64,000 nucleotides of DNA from Photobacterium sanctipauli. Lineage in GTDB: Bacteria; Pseudomonadota; Gammaproteobacteria; Enterobacterales; Vibrionaceae. A program made the position numbers and the translations under genes. Location: positions 1 through 64,000 of the forward strand of contig NZ_PYMA01000009.1 of assembly GCF_003026495.1 (NCBI RefSeq), given 5' to 3'. The notes under the pieces are model-generated. The model saw nothing but the letters and a program-made list of their open reading frames with translations, was not told where the DNA came from and did no database searches. Shown in pieces: positions 38,646 through 46,129 of this stretch (the stretch's first letter is position 1; each line of letters opens with the position of its first letter).

Positions 38646-39620
38646 ATGTTTAGTTTTTCTGAATTTTACCAGCTACTTGCCCAGCACGAGACGCTTCGCC
38701 CATGGCTAAATACATTGCCAAAGCAGCTTAGCGACTGGGAAGACAAAGCACACGGTGACATGGGTCGCTGGATGCGCGCGCTGAAAAAGTTTCCAACAGA
38801 CAAGCCAGATATTATTGATATCAAAAACGAAGTCAGTGTTCGCAACGAGAACGCCATTGCCGACGGTGAGCAGAAGCGCTTGGAGAGCTTGCTGCGCCTG
38901 CTACACCCATGGCGCAAGGGTCCGTACAATATGCACGGTATCCACATCGACACCGAGTGGCGCTCTGACTGGAAATGGGATCGCGTACTGCCGCACATTT
39001 CCCCGCTGAAAGGCCGCACGGTATTGGACGTTGGCTGTGGCAACGGCTACCACATGTGGCGCATGCTGGGTGAGGAAGCCAAGCTAACCGTTGGTATCGA
39101 CCCATCTAACCTCTTTTTGATCCAGTTCGAAGCCATTAAGCGCCTAATGGGTCAAGATGATCGCGCTTTCTTGCTACCGCTGGGTATTGAAGATCTGCCA
39201 GAACTGAAGGCTTTCGATACCGTATTCAGCATGGGCGTGCTATATCACCGCCGTTCGCCGCTTGATCACATCATCCAGCTTAAGAACCAGCTTCGCAAAG
39301 ATGGCGAGGTCATTCTGGAAACCTTGGTGATTGATGGTGACGAGAACGCAGTATTGGTGCCAACCCACCGCTACGCGCAAATGCACAATGTCTACTTCTT
39401 CCCGTCTGCCAAGGCACTTAAGGTATGGATGGAGAAATGTGGCTTTGTAGACGTGAAAATCGTTGACGAGTGTGTCACCAGCATCAATGAGCAACGCTCA
39501 ACGGAATGGATGACTAACAATTCATTGCCGGAATATTTGGACCCGAATGATCCGAGCAAAACTATCGAAGGATACCCTGCACCTAAGCGTGCGGTGCTAA
39601 TTGCAAGAAATCCTGACTAA
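38646..39620 (+). CDS. cmoB: tRNA U34 carboxymethyltransferase CmoB
   Basis: A 324-residue enzyme that uses the CmoA product to make 5-carboxymethoxyuridine at tRNA position 34. SAM-site motif [15 protein letters not shown] (about residue 120), then GIDPSNLF and [13 protein letters not shown]. The ATG at 38646 is taken over a TTG two codons upstream. Fifteen bases separate it from cmoA, and a terminator follows. Confidence 0.97.
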   Translation: MFSFSEFYQLLAQHETLRPWLNTLPKQLSDWEDKAHGDMGRWMRALKKFPTDKPDIIDIKNEVSVRNENAIADGEQKRLESLLRLLHPWRKGPYNMHGIHIDTEWRSDWKWDRVLPHISPLKGRTVLDVGCGNGYHMWRMLGEEAKLTVGIDPSNLFLIQFEAIKRLMGQDDRAFLLPLGIEDLPELKAFDTVFSMGVLYHRRSPLDHIIQLKNQLRKDGEVILETLVIDGDENAVLVPTHRYAQMHNVYFFPSAKALKVWMEKCGFVDVKIVDECVTSINEQRSTEWMTNNSLPEYLDPNDPSKTIEGYPAPKRAVLIARNPD

Positions 39621-39631
39621 GTACTGACAAG

Positions 39632-39655
39632 GGGATGCTGTTCGCATCCCTTTTT
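39632..39655 (+). terminator. Terminator after cmoAB
   Basis: Stem GGGATGC / GCATCCC with a five-base loop, followed by TTTTT. Confidence 0.85.
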
Positions 39656-39707
39656 CTCAGATAAAATACCGCCGACTAAAGAAAAATAATTCCTTTTGGG
39701 AGATATA

Positions 39708-40472
39708 ATGCTTCGCCGCTGCTTGCCAATTATTACTCTGGCTATCCTTTCAGGTTGTACCCTTACACAGCCACAAGACCAAGAAAAAACCATGTTGGCC
39801 ATCAATACGATGGAAGACCGTGTAAATTTCCAACTTGCCACTATGATTACTCAAATAGATGCGCAAAATGAACATATTGCAAACTTGGAAAAAGAGCTAT
39901 CATCAATATCAAAGGAAATGTCTGCTAATCAGAGCAACACTTTGCTAATGCAGCCACTTCACGTTGAGGAAGAAGAGCCAATTGTTGCCGCTGACGTTGA
40001 AGTCGATACCCGTGTTGCCCACGGCAAAGTGATTCTCGGCGAAGAAGAATGGGTCTGGATTGACTCAATGGCGACATTCTTTAAGGCGCGTATCGATACT
40101 GGTGCAACAACCTCGTCACTGAGTGCCACCGATATTCAAATTTTCGAGCGTGATGGTAAAGAATGGGCAAGATTCAATTTAAACCACACTTCTGATGAAG
40201 CACCTGAAAAAGCTGATATTGTAGAAGCGCCAGTGATTCGCTGGGTGAAGATCCGCCAGGCCAATTCTAGTGAAGCAGTTCGCCGTCCAGTTATCGAAGC
40301 ATGGGTAAAATTGGGACAGCTGCATGAAAAAGCACAATTTACTTTGGCAGATCGCACTCAAATGACCTATCCAGTATTACTAGGTCGTGAATTTTTCAAA
40401 GACATCGCCCTTGTCGATGTAGGCAAAAAATTCGTTCAAGGAATGAATGAACAACAAGTACAAAAAAACTAA
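39708..40472 (+). CDS. Lipoprotein with retropepsin-like (RimK-associated protease) domain
   Basis: A 254-residue predicted lipoprotein (MLRRCLPIITLAILSGC; lipobox LSGC). I take the ATG at 39708, preceded by GGGAGA. A helical stretch (about 30-75) is followed by a domain of the family annotated as ATP-dependent zinc protease, which is retropepsin-like: FKARIDTGATTSSLSA carries the aspartate in DTGA, and a later strand reads YPVLLGREF. It is the first gene of a three-gene set with a membrane transglutaminase-like protein and an ATP-grasp ligase. Substrate unknown. Confidence 0.82.
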   Translation: MLRRCLPIITLAILSGCTLTQPQDQEKTMLAINTMEDRVNFQLATMITQIDAQNEHIANLEKELSSISKEMSANQSNTLLMQPLHVEEEEPIVAADVEVDTRVAHGKVILGEEEWVWIDSMATFFKARIDTGATTSSLSATDIQIFERDGKEWARFNLNHTSDEAPEKADIVEAPVIRWVKIRQANSSEAVRRPVIEAWVKLGQLHEKAQFTLADRTQMTYPVLLGREFFKDIALVDVGKKFVQGMNEQQVQKN

Positions 40473-40493
40473 TAACAATTTGATGAGGATGTC

Positions 40494-41999
40494 ATGACGT
40501 CAAGAATCCCGTTTTATTTTTTAATCACCCTACTTGTTATTGCAGGGGCTGCGCTAAGCATGTACCGCCATGACATCTACGGTGTGCCTTGGACACCGGG
40601 TGAAGAGCGTGCCATGTGGGAACTCGAGGCCCGTATCGAGTTTGATGCTATCGGTGACCCTGTAAAAGTATCGATGGCAGCGCCTGAGACTCAACAGGGC
40701 TTTACCCAGATCGACGAAACCACCTCCTCTCCGGGCTACGGCGTCGCGCTTATCGATACCGACAAGGGCCGCCGTGCCGAATGGTCTATCCGTGAGGCCA
40801 ACGGCAAGCAGATCCTTTACTACAAGACCCAAATGCTGGTTGATGATCAGGCAAGCTTCAAGTATGAGCCCCCGAAAGGCGATACTGTCGCGGTTAGCCT
40901 AGACAACCCTCAGCAAACCGCCGCAACAGCCCTGCTCGATCAGGCTCGAAGCCTATCATCGGACAACACCACGCTCACCCGTGAGTTGATCAAGCAATTT
41001 AACGACCGCAACAACCAGAATGCGTCTTTGCTACTGAACAACCTTAGCCGTGAACAAGCCATTATCAACCTACTATCGCTAGAGAAAATCCACGCCCGTA
41101 TCGTAGGTGGCTTGCAGCTGGAAGATGGTCGTCGTCGCCAGAGCATCACGCCAATGGCCGAGGTGTGGGATGGCGAAGTATGGCAATTGTTCGACCTACA
41201 AACAGGTCAAGAAGGCAAACCGGATAACATCCTGCTTTGGAACCAGCAAGGTCACTCATTGCTTGACGTGATCGGCGGTCGCAACTCTAACATCAGCTTC
41301 TCGATCATTGCCCAGGACATTACGCCGCAGCAGGCAACCCGCGAGAAGGTACAGGCTGAAGATCTACTGAACTTCTCAATCCACAGCCTACCGGTTGAAG
41401 AACAGGCCATGTTCAAAACCATCATGCTGGTACCGATTGGCGCACTGATTGTGGTCTTCCTGCGTATTATCATTGGTCTTAAAACCTCCGGTACCTTCAT
41501 GCCGGTACTGATTGCCGTGGCCTTCGTACAAACACAGCTGATCACCGGTATTCTCGGCTTCTTGCTGATTGTCGGCACTGGTTTGGTGATCCGAAGTTAC
41601 CTGTCGAAACTGAACTTGCTGCTGGTAGCGAGGATATCGGCGGTTATCATCACGGTTATCATGATTATCTCGGTATTCACCGTTGTCGCGTTCAAGATCG
41701 GACTTGTTGAAGGCCTTACCATCACCTTCTTCCCGATGATCATCTTGTCATGGACCATCGAGCGTATGTCGATCCTATGGGAAGAGGAAGGGGCGAAAGA
41801 AGTCTTCATCCAAGGTGGTGGCTCGCTGCTAACCGCAGTCTTTGTATACATTGCAATGACCAACCCTATGGTTCGTCACCTAACGTTCAACTTCATTGGT
41901 ATCCAGCTAATTATCTTGGCATTGATCCTGATGCTAGGTAACTACACAGGCTACCGCCTAAGTGAGCTACGCCGCTTCAAGCCATTAGCGGAGGACTAA
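40494..41999 (+). CDS. Inactive transglutaminase-like protein fused to seven membrane helices
   Basis: A 501-residue membrane protein. One N-terminal helix (about 7-22), a periplasmic region with a transglutaminase-like fold (about 30-290; the catalytic cysteine is not evident), then about seven helices from 308 onward. This is the architecture repeatedly found between a RimK-associated protease and an ATP-grasp ligase. It may sense or bind a peptide modified by its partner. Spacing is 21 bases from the upstream gene and 3 from the next, so an operon is near certain. Confidence 0.85.
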   Translation: MTSRIPFYFLITLLVIAGAALSMYRHDIYGVPWTPGEERAMWELEARIEFDAIGDPVKVSMAAPETQQGFTQIDETTSSPGYGVALIDTDKGRRAEWSIREANGKQILYYKTQMLVDDQASFKYEPPKGDTVAVSLDNPQQTAATALLDQARSLSSDNTTLTRELIKQFNDRNNQNASLLLNNLSREQAIINLLSLEKIHARIVGGLQLEDGRRRQSITPMAEVWDGEVWQLFDLQTGQEGKPDNILLWNQQGHSLLDVIGGRNSNISFSIIAQDITPQQATREKVQAEDLLNFSIHSLPVEEQAMFKTIMLVPIGALIVVFLRIIIGLKTSGTFMPVLIAVAFVQTQLITGILGFLLIVGTGLVIRSYLSKLNLLLVARISAVIITVIMIISVFTVVAFKIGLVEGLTITFFPMIILSWTIERMSILWEEEGAKEVFIQGGGSLLTAVFVYIAMTNPMVRHLTFNFIGIQLIILALILMLGNYTGYRLSELRRFKPLAED

Positions 42000-42002
42000 G
42001 CT

Positions 42003-42977
42003 ATGTCGCTACTGTCACAGTTTACTTCTCCCTTCAAGCTACGTGAGCGTGGCATCATGGGGATGAACCAGCGTAACCACAGCTACATTGGTCGCTACAA
42101 CGACCGTAGCCTGTACCCGCTGGTTGATGACAAGCTAAAGACCAAGCTCATTGCCAAGCAAGCTGGTGCCACCGTCCCTGAGCTGATCGGTGTTATCGAC
42201 AGCCAGGTGTACGTGAAGCGCGTACACGATATGGTTAAAGACTGGCCGGGCTTTGTTATCAAGCCAGCCCAGGGCTCTGGTGGTAAAGGGATTCTGGTGA
42301 TTATCCGCCATAAAGACGGTATCTATGTGAAACCGTCTGGCGCAGAAATCAACAAGCAAGATGTCGAACGCCACATTACCAATACCCTTGCGGGGCTTTT
42401 CTCGCTGGGTGGTAAGAACGATGTTGCGATGGTCGAAAACCTGATCCAGTTTGATGACGTATTTGACGGCTTTAGTTACGAAGGGGTGCCAGATGTGCGC
42501 GTCATCGTCTTCAAGGGCTACCCTGTAATGGCAATGATGCGTTGTTCAACCGCAGCTTCCGACGGCAAGGCCAACCTCCACCAAGGGGCTGTCGGCGTCG
42601 GTATCGATATCGCCAGCGGCAAGGCTATCCGTGCTGTCCAGTTTGACCAGCCAGTGGAACGCCACCCGGATACCGACCGTTTGCTCAGCGAGCTGGCTGT
42701 ACCCAACTGGCACAAACTGCTTACCCTGGCTTCCAGCGCATGGGAGATGACGGGACTTGGCTACATGGGCACAGACATGGTGCTTGATAAGGTCTACGGC
42801 CCGATGGTACTTGAACTCAACGCCCGCCCTGGCCTTGCCATCCAGACCGCTAATGGTGCCGGTTTGCTGCCACGCCTACAGCACATTGAAAACTTGGGTG
42901 TACATGCCAAGCCGCCGACACCGGAAGAGCGTGTCGCCTATGCTGCCGAGCAGTTTGGTGTTAAATCGCAGTTCTAG
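42003..42977 (+). CDS. RimK-like alpha-L-glutamate ligase-type ATP-grasp protein
   Basis: A 324-residue ATP-grasp enzyme. Motifs include FVIKPAQGSGGKGILVI (about residues 83-99, ATP-binding lysine and glycine loop), PDVRVIVFKGYPV (about 165) and VLELNARPGLAIQ (about 275, metal-binding Glu/Asn). The family ligates amino acids such as glutamate to a peptide or protein end. With the two preceding genes it forms a conserved set predicted to modify or monitor an envelope peptide. Confidence 0.87.
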   Translation: MSLLSQFTSPFKLRERGIMGMNQRNHSYIGRYNDRSLYPLVDDKLKTKLIAKQAGATVPELIGVIDSQVYVKRVHDMVKDWPGFVIKPAQGSGGKGILVIIRHKDGIYVKPSGAEINKQDVERHITNTLAGLFSLGGKNDVAMVENLIQFDDVFDGFSYEGVPDVRVIVFKGYPVMAMMRCSTAASDGKANLHQGAVGVGIDIASGKAIRAVQFDQPVERHPDTDRLLSELAVPNWHKLLTLASSAWEMTGLGYMGTDMVLDKVYGPMVLELNARPGLAIQTANGAGLLPRLQHIENLGVHAKPPTPEERVAYAAEQFGVKSQF

Positions 42978-43013
42978 CGAGTCGCACAGAACCTATAGCT
43001 TATGCCTACGACG

Positions 43014-43040
43014 AAGCCCCAGCCTTGTGCTGGGGCTTTT
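43014..43040 (+). terminator. Terminator after the ATP-grasp operon
   Basis: Stem AAGCCCCAGC / GCTGGGGCTT with a five-base loop, then TT. Confidence 0.85.
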
Positions 43041-43118
43041 GCTTGGTGACACTACTAACATCATTAAGTGATAATTTGAGTATAAAATAGCCATATCGTT
43101 TTCAGCCAAGGACATACC

Positions 43119-44270
43119 ATGCCAGGACACGCACCGCATCCGCTCTTTGACCAGCCGGTCGACCGTACTGCCAGCAACAGCATCAAATGGAACAAGTACA
43201 AGGGCCAAGATATCCTGCCGATGTGGGTGGCAGACAGCGACTTCAAGGTACCGCAGGCAATCACCCAAGCACTCCACCAGCATGTAGATCATGGTGTGTT
43301 TGGCTATGGCTGCGCGCCACAGTCGCTCACCCAGTTGCTGGTTGAACGAATGGCAAGCTTGTACCAGTGGCATATTGAGCCTGAATGGATCGTCTACCTG
43401 CCGGGACTAGTGTGCGGGATAAACCTTGCGGTACGCTCACAAACCACACCTGAGCAAGGGGTGCTTTGCCCAACCCCAATTTACCCACCGTTTAAGTCAT
43501 CGGTAAAACTGGCCAAGCGTGAGCTCTCCCTATTGCCGGTGACGCTCAAGCAGCAACGCTGGCTAATGTCACTCGATGACAGTGCCGTCACGCCAAATTC
43601 GAGATTGCTGTTGTTTTGCAACCCGCTCAATCCGGGGGGAACCGTCTACAGCAGAGAGGAACTCGAAGCCGTGGCGCAATATGCCGACCAGCATGACTTG
43701 ATTGTCTGCTCCGATGAAATCCATTGTGATTTGATTTTGGATCCCCAGCGCCGCCATATTCCATTTGCTAGCCTGAGCCAAGCGGCAGAGCAACGCGCTA
43801 TTACCCTCATCGCCCCAAGCAAAACCTTCAACATAGCCGGTTTGGGTGCCTCAGTGGCCATCATCCCCAACCCGCACATTCGCCGCCAGTTCATCAAAGA
43901 AAAGGCCGGGATCGTACCCGAAGTCAACGTACTGGCTTATACCGCAGCTGAAGCCGCCTATGCCCACGGGCAAGCGTGGCTGGATGAGCAACTGCATTTT
44001 CTACGCGGGCACAAAGCCAAGCTTGAGCAAGCCATTAATGCAATGCCGTACCTGACCCTCCACCCTATAGAAGGGACATATTTGGCTTGGATTGATGCAT
44101 CTGAGCTGCCTGTACCATCGCCGTTCAAGTTCTTTGAGCGAGCCGGCGTCGGGCTGTCACCGGGGGCTGATTTCGGCAATGCGAAGTTCGTTCGCTTAAA
44201 CTTCGCCTGCCGTACCGAGCTCCTCGATGAGGCGCTGCGCAGAATGGAACAAGCCATCGCGGCGTTATAA
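43119..44270 (+). CDS. PatB/MalY-type PLP-dependent C-S lyase (cystathionine beta-lyase-like)
   Basis: A 383-residue fold-type I PLP enzyme. It opens like PatB/MalY proteins (FDQPVDRTASNSIKWNKY, then LPMWVADSDFKVP). The PLP lysine is in APSKTFNIAGLG (about residue 238), with SDEIHCDLI just before it. Such enzymes split cystathionine or cysteine S-conjugates. Whether this one serves methionine synthesis or S-conjugate breakdown cannot be told from sequence. Monocistronic. Confidence 0.88.
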   Translation: MPGHAPHPLFDQPVDRTASNSIKWNKYKGQDILPMWVADSDFKVPQAITQALHQHVDHGVFGYGCAPQSLTQLLVERMASLYQWHIEPEWIVYLPGLVCGINLAVRSQTTPEQGVLCPTPIYPPFKSSVKLAKRELSLLPVTLKQQRWLMSLDDSAVTPNSRLLLFCNPLNPGGTVYSREELEAVAQYADQHDLIVCSDEIHCDLILDPQRRHIPFASLSQAAEQRAITLIAPSKTFNIAGLGASVAIIPNPHIRRQFIKEKAGIVPEVNVLAYTAAEAAYAHGQAWLDEQLHFLRGHKAKLEQAINAMPYLTLHPIEGTYLAWIDASELPVPSPFKFFERAGVGLSPGADFGNAKFVRLNFACRTELLDEALRRMEQAIAAL

Positions 44271-44382
44271 CCTCATAAATTCTCAAAATATCAGTATTTT
44301 TCGCTAAAGAAATTCACTGCCGCACCGATATATAACTTAGTCACTCAATGAAGTGATATTGAATAGGTTTCGGTGCGGATAA

Positions 44383-44889
44383 ATGCAAATCCATACATTA
44401 GACAAAGCACAGTTAATCAACGAGGTACAGTTAGGTACCCACCTCAACCATGCGGTTGAAGGTGGACGTCGCGCTGACTTCGGCTTGATGCTGGCGATGT
44501 TATCGCCCGACCACCTTGAGACCACACCTGTTGATGCCCTGCCCAAACCAGGCAAAACAGAGCCTGAACTCCGGGCGTACTTCGAATTGCAAGATCCGCA
44601 ACCGCTGACAACCTCAGAGCACTGCTACGATAATGGCGCCCGCCAAGCACAGGCTTTTCACGACAGCGGCTTGGCCGATGTGCGCTTGCTGCAGGGTTTA
44701 CAACCAACGGCGCTGACGTTTCCGCCACAGGGGACCAAAGGCATGCCAGAAGAGTTGTACCATAACCTTTCTGGCCATGAACGCCGGATCTTGCCGCCGA
44801 AAGAAGATGCGACAATCCAAGCCTCGCCGCAAGATCTGTATTTGTCATTGGTGCAAGCCAAGCGCTTCGCGGAAATGTACCAAAGCTAA
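44383..44889 (+). CDS. VC2046/SO_2500-like conserved protein
   Basis: A 168-residue soluble protein. It resembles a conserved gamma-proteobacterial family of unknown function that I recall as VC2046/SO_2500. Features: NHAVEGGRRADFGLMLAMLS near residue 25, a C-terminal helix LYLSLVQAKRFAEMY. No catalytic motif is evident. The family name is from memory and not checked. Confidence 0.6.
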   Translation: MQIHTLDKAQLINEVQLGTHLNHAVEGGRRADFGLMLAMLSPDHLETTPVDALPKPGKTEPELRAYFELQDPQPLTTSEHCYDNGARQAQAFHDSGLADVRLLQGLQPTALTFPPQGTKGMPEELYHNLSGHERRILPPKEDATIQASPQDLYLSLVQAKRFAEMYQS

Positions 44890-45257
44890 GTATCCGCTTT
44901 GACGCTTCACAACAACCAATAGCGCCTAAATTACCCGGCAGCTGGCCCCTTCCCTAGCGCCAAGTTAACCGCAAAATACTACTTGCAACTATTGTTATAC
45001 CAATTGCATATAAATATTACCGTTATCACATTATTGCTCATTTCGTGACCACCTTCATAGCTTTGCTATTCGGAGCGCGCACAACGATCACAGTTCACTA
45101 ACATTTATTAACACACAGCAGCACTTTGGGCGCTTTTTCACAGTTATATTGCTGATAAAGGCTTAATGTCAGGTTAATTATTTGTAAGCAGGTTGAAACA
45201 GGACTAGCACAAAATATTCCACTAAAGCTAGCTTCAACCACCGAGATAGGAAGAGTT
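44890..45257. other. 368-base intergenic region
   Basis: AT-rich promoter region of the SDR-like gene. I see no RNA gene, repeat or clear regulator box. AGATAGGAAGAG just before 45258 is a good ribosome-binding site. Confidence 0.4.
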
Positions 45258-45950
45258 ATGAATATTGCTCAATCAGTCATACTCGTTACTGCAGCTGGTA
45301 GCCCGCTAGGCAAAGCAATTTCCATGCATTTTGCCTCTTTGGGCGCAAAACTGGCGCTGGTCGATGTACGCCAATTCGAATTACAACAAACACTGAAGGC
45401 TTGCCAAGCGATTGGCGGTCACTGCCAGTCTTATCTCATTGCCGATCAGTCTGAGCCTTCTATCGCCACCATGATCGGTAATGTCCACCAGCATTATGGG
45501 CAAATTGATGTACTGGTTAACTGCTGGCTAGGCTCGGAGCTGCCCTCTTTGCTTAGCCCCACAGCTGTCGATCAGTTCAGCCGCTCGATGGCAGAAGAAG
45601 CCACCTCCTTCTTCACCTTCGGCAAGCAAACAGCCAATTATATGCGAGAGCATGAGTGCCACGGGGTGATCATCAATCTCGCGATCAACGATGGTGATGG
45701 GCAAAATACGATTAATTCAGGTTCGAAAGCGATGGTATCTGGCTTGACCCAAAGCTGGGCCAAAGAATTGGCTGAATTTAATATTCGAGTCGGCGGCGTG
45801 GTACCATTGACCATCAACTGCCCGTACCAAACGCAGCAATGCAGTAATGTAATCAGCCTACCCATGCAATATGAAATTGTCAGAAGTGCCGAATATATTG
45901 TCGCCAATGATTACTTCAATGGCCGGATGATAGAAGCCGAAGTGGGTTAA
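45258..45950 (+). CDS. SDR-family protein lacking the usual catalytic residues
   Basis: A 230-residue Rossmann-fold protein of the short-chain dehydrogenase family. The dinucleotide-binding loop is TAAGSPLG (residues 11-18), recognisable but not canonical, and VDVLVN-like IDVLVN is at 83-88. The catalytic Tyr-x-x-x-Lys reads Asn153-SGS-Lys157, and the expected serine region reads INLAIND with no serine. It is therefore probably not an active dehydrogenase and may be a binding or regulatory relative. It converges on adhE, which may or may not be functional linkage. Confidence 0.8.
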   Translation: MNIAQSVILVTAAGSPLGKAISMHFASLGAKLALVDVRQFELQQTLKACQAIGGHCQSYLIADQSEPSIATMIGNVHQHYGQIDVLVNCWLGSELPSLLSPTAVDQFSRSMAEEATSFFTFGKQTANYMREHECHGVIINLAINDGDGQNTINSGSKAMVSGLTQSWAKELAEFNIRVGGVVPLTINCPYQTQQCSNVISLPMQYEIVRSAEYIVANDYFNGRMIEAEVG

Positions 45951-45983
45951 TTTCCCTGGCTTCCCAAATACTGCGACCAAAAT

Positions 45984-46010
45984 AAAACGAGCGCTTTTCG
46001 CGCTCGTTTT
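45984..46010 (+). terminator. Terminator after the SDR-like gene
   Basis: Stem AAAACGAGCG / CGCTCGTTTT with a seven-base loop, then GTTTT. Confidence 0.85.
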
Positions 46011-46068
46011 GTTTTATACCAACCCCATCGATTGCCTAGCACTCTTATCTAAACAACAGAGACAAAAA

Positions 46069-46089
46069 AGCCCGCCAAAATGGCGGGCT
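46069..46089 (-). terminator. Terminator of adhE
   Basis: Stem AGCCCGCCA / TGGCGGGCT with an AAA loop, followed on the minus strand by TTTTT, 41 bases past the adhE stop. Confidence 0.85.
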
Positions 46090-46129
46090 AAAATTTTTCA
46101 CGTTTTAAGTGCGCTAGCTAAAACAATGA

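Noticed and set aside
44890..45257. A small RNA gene in the gap before the SDR-like gene
   Set aside because: I see no promoter-terminator pair or stable fold that I can support; it looks like ordinary promoter DNA.
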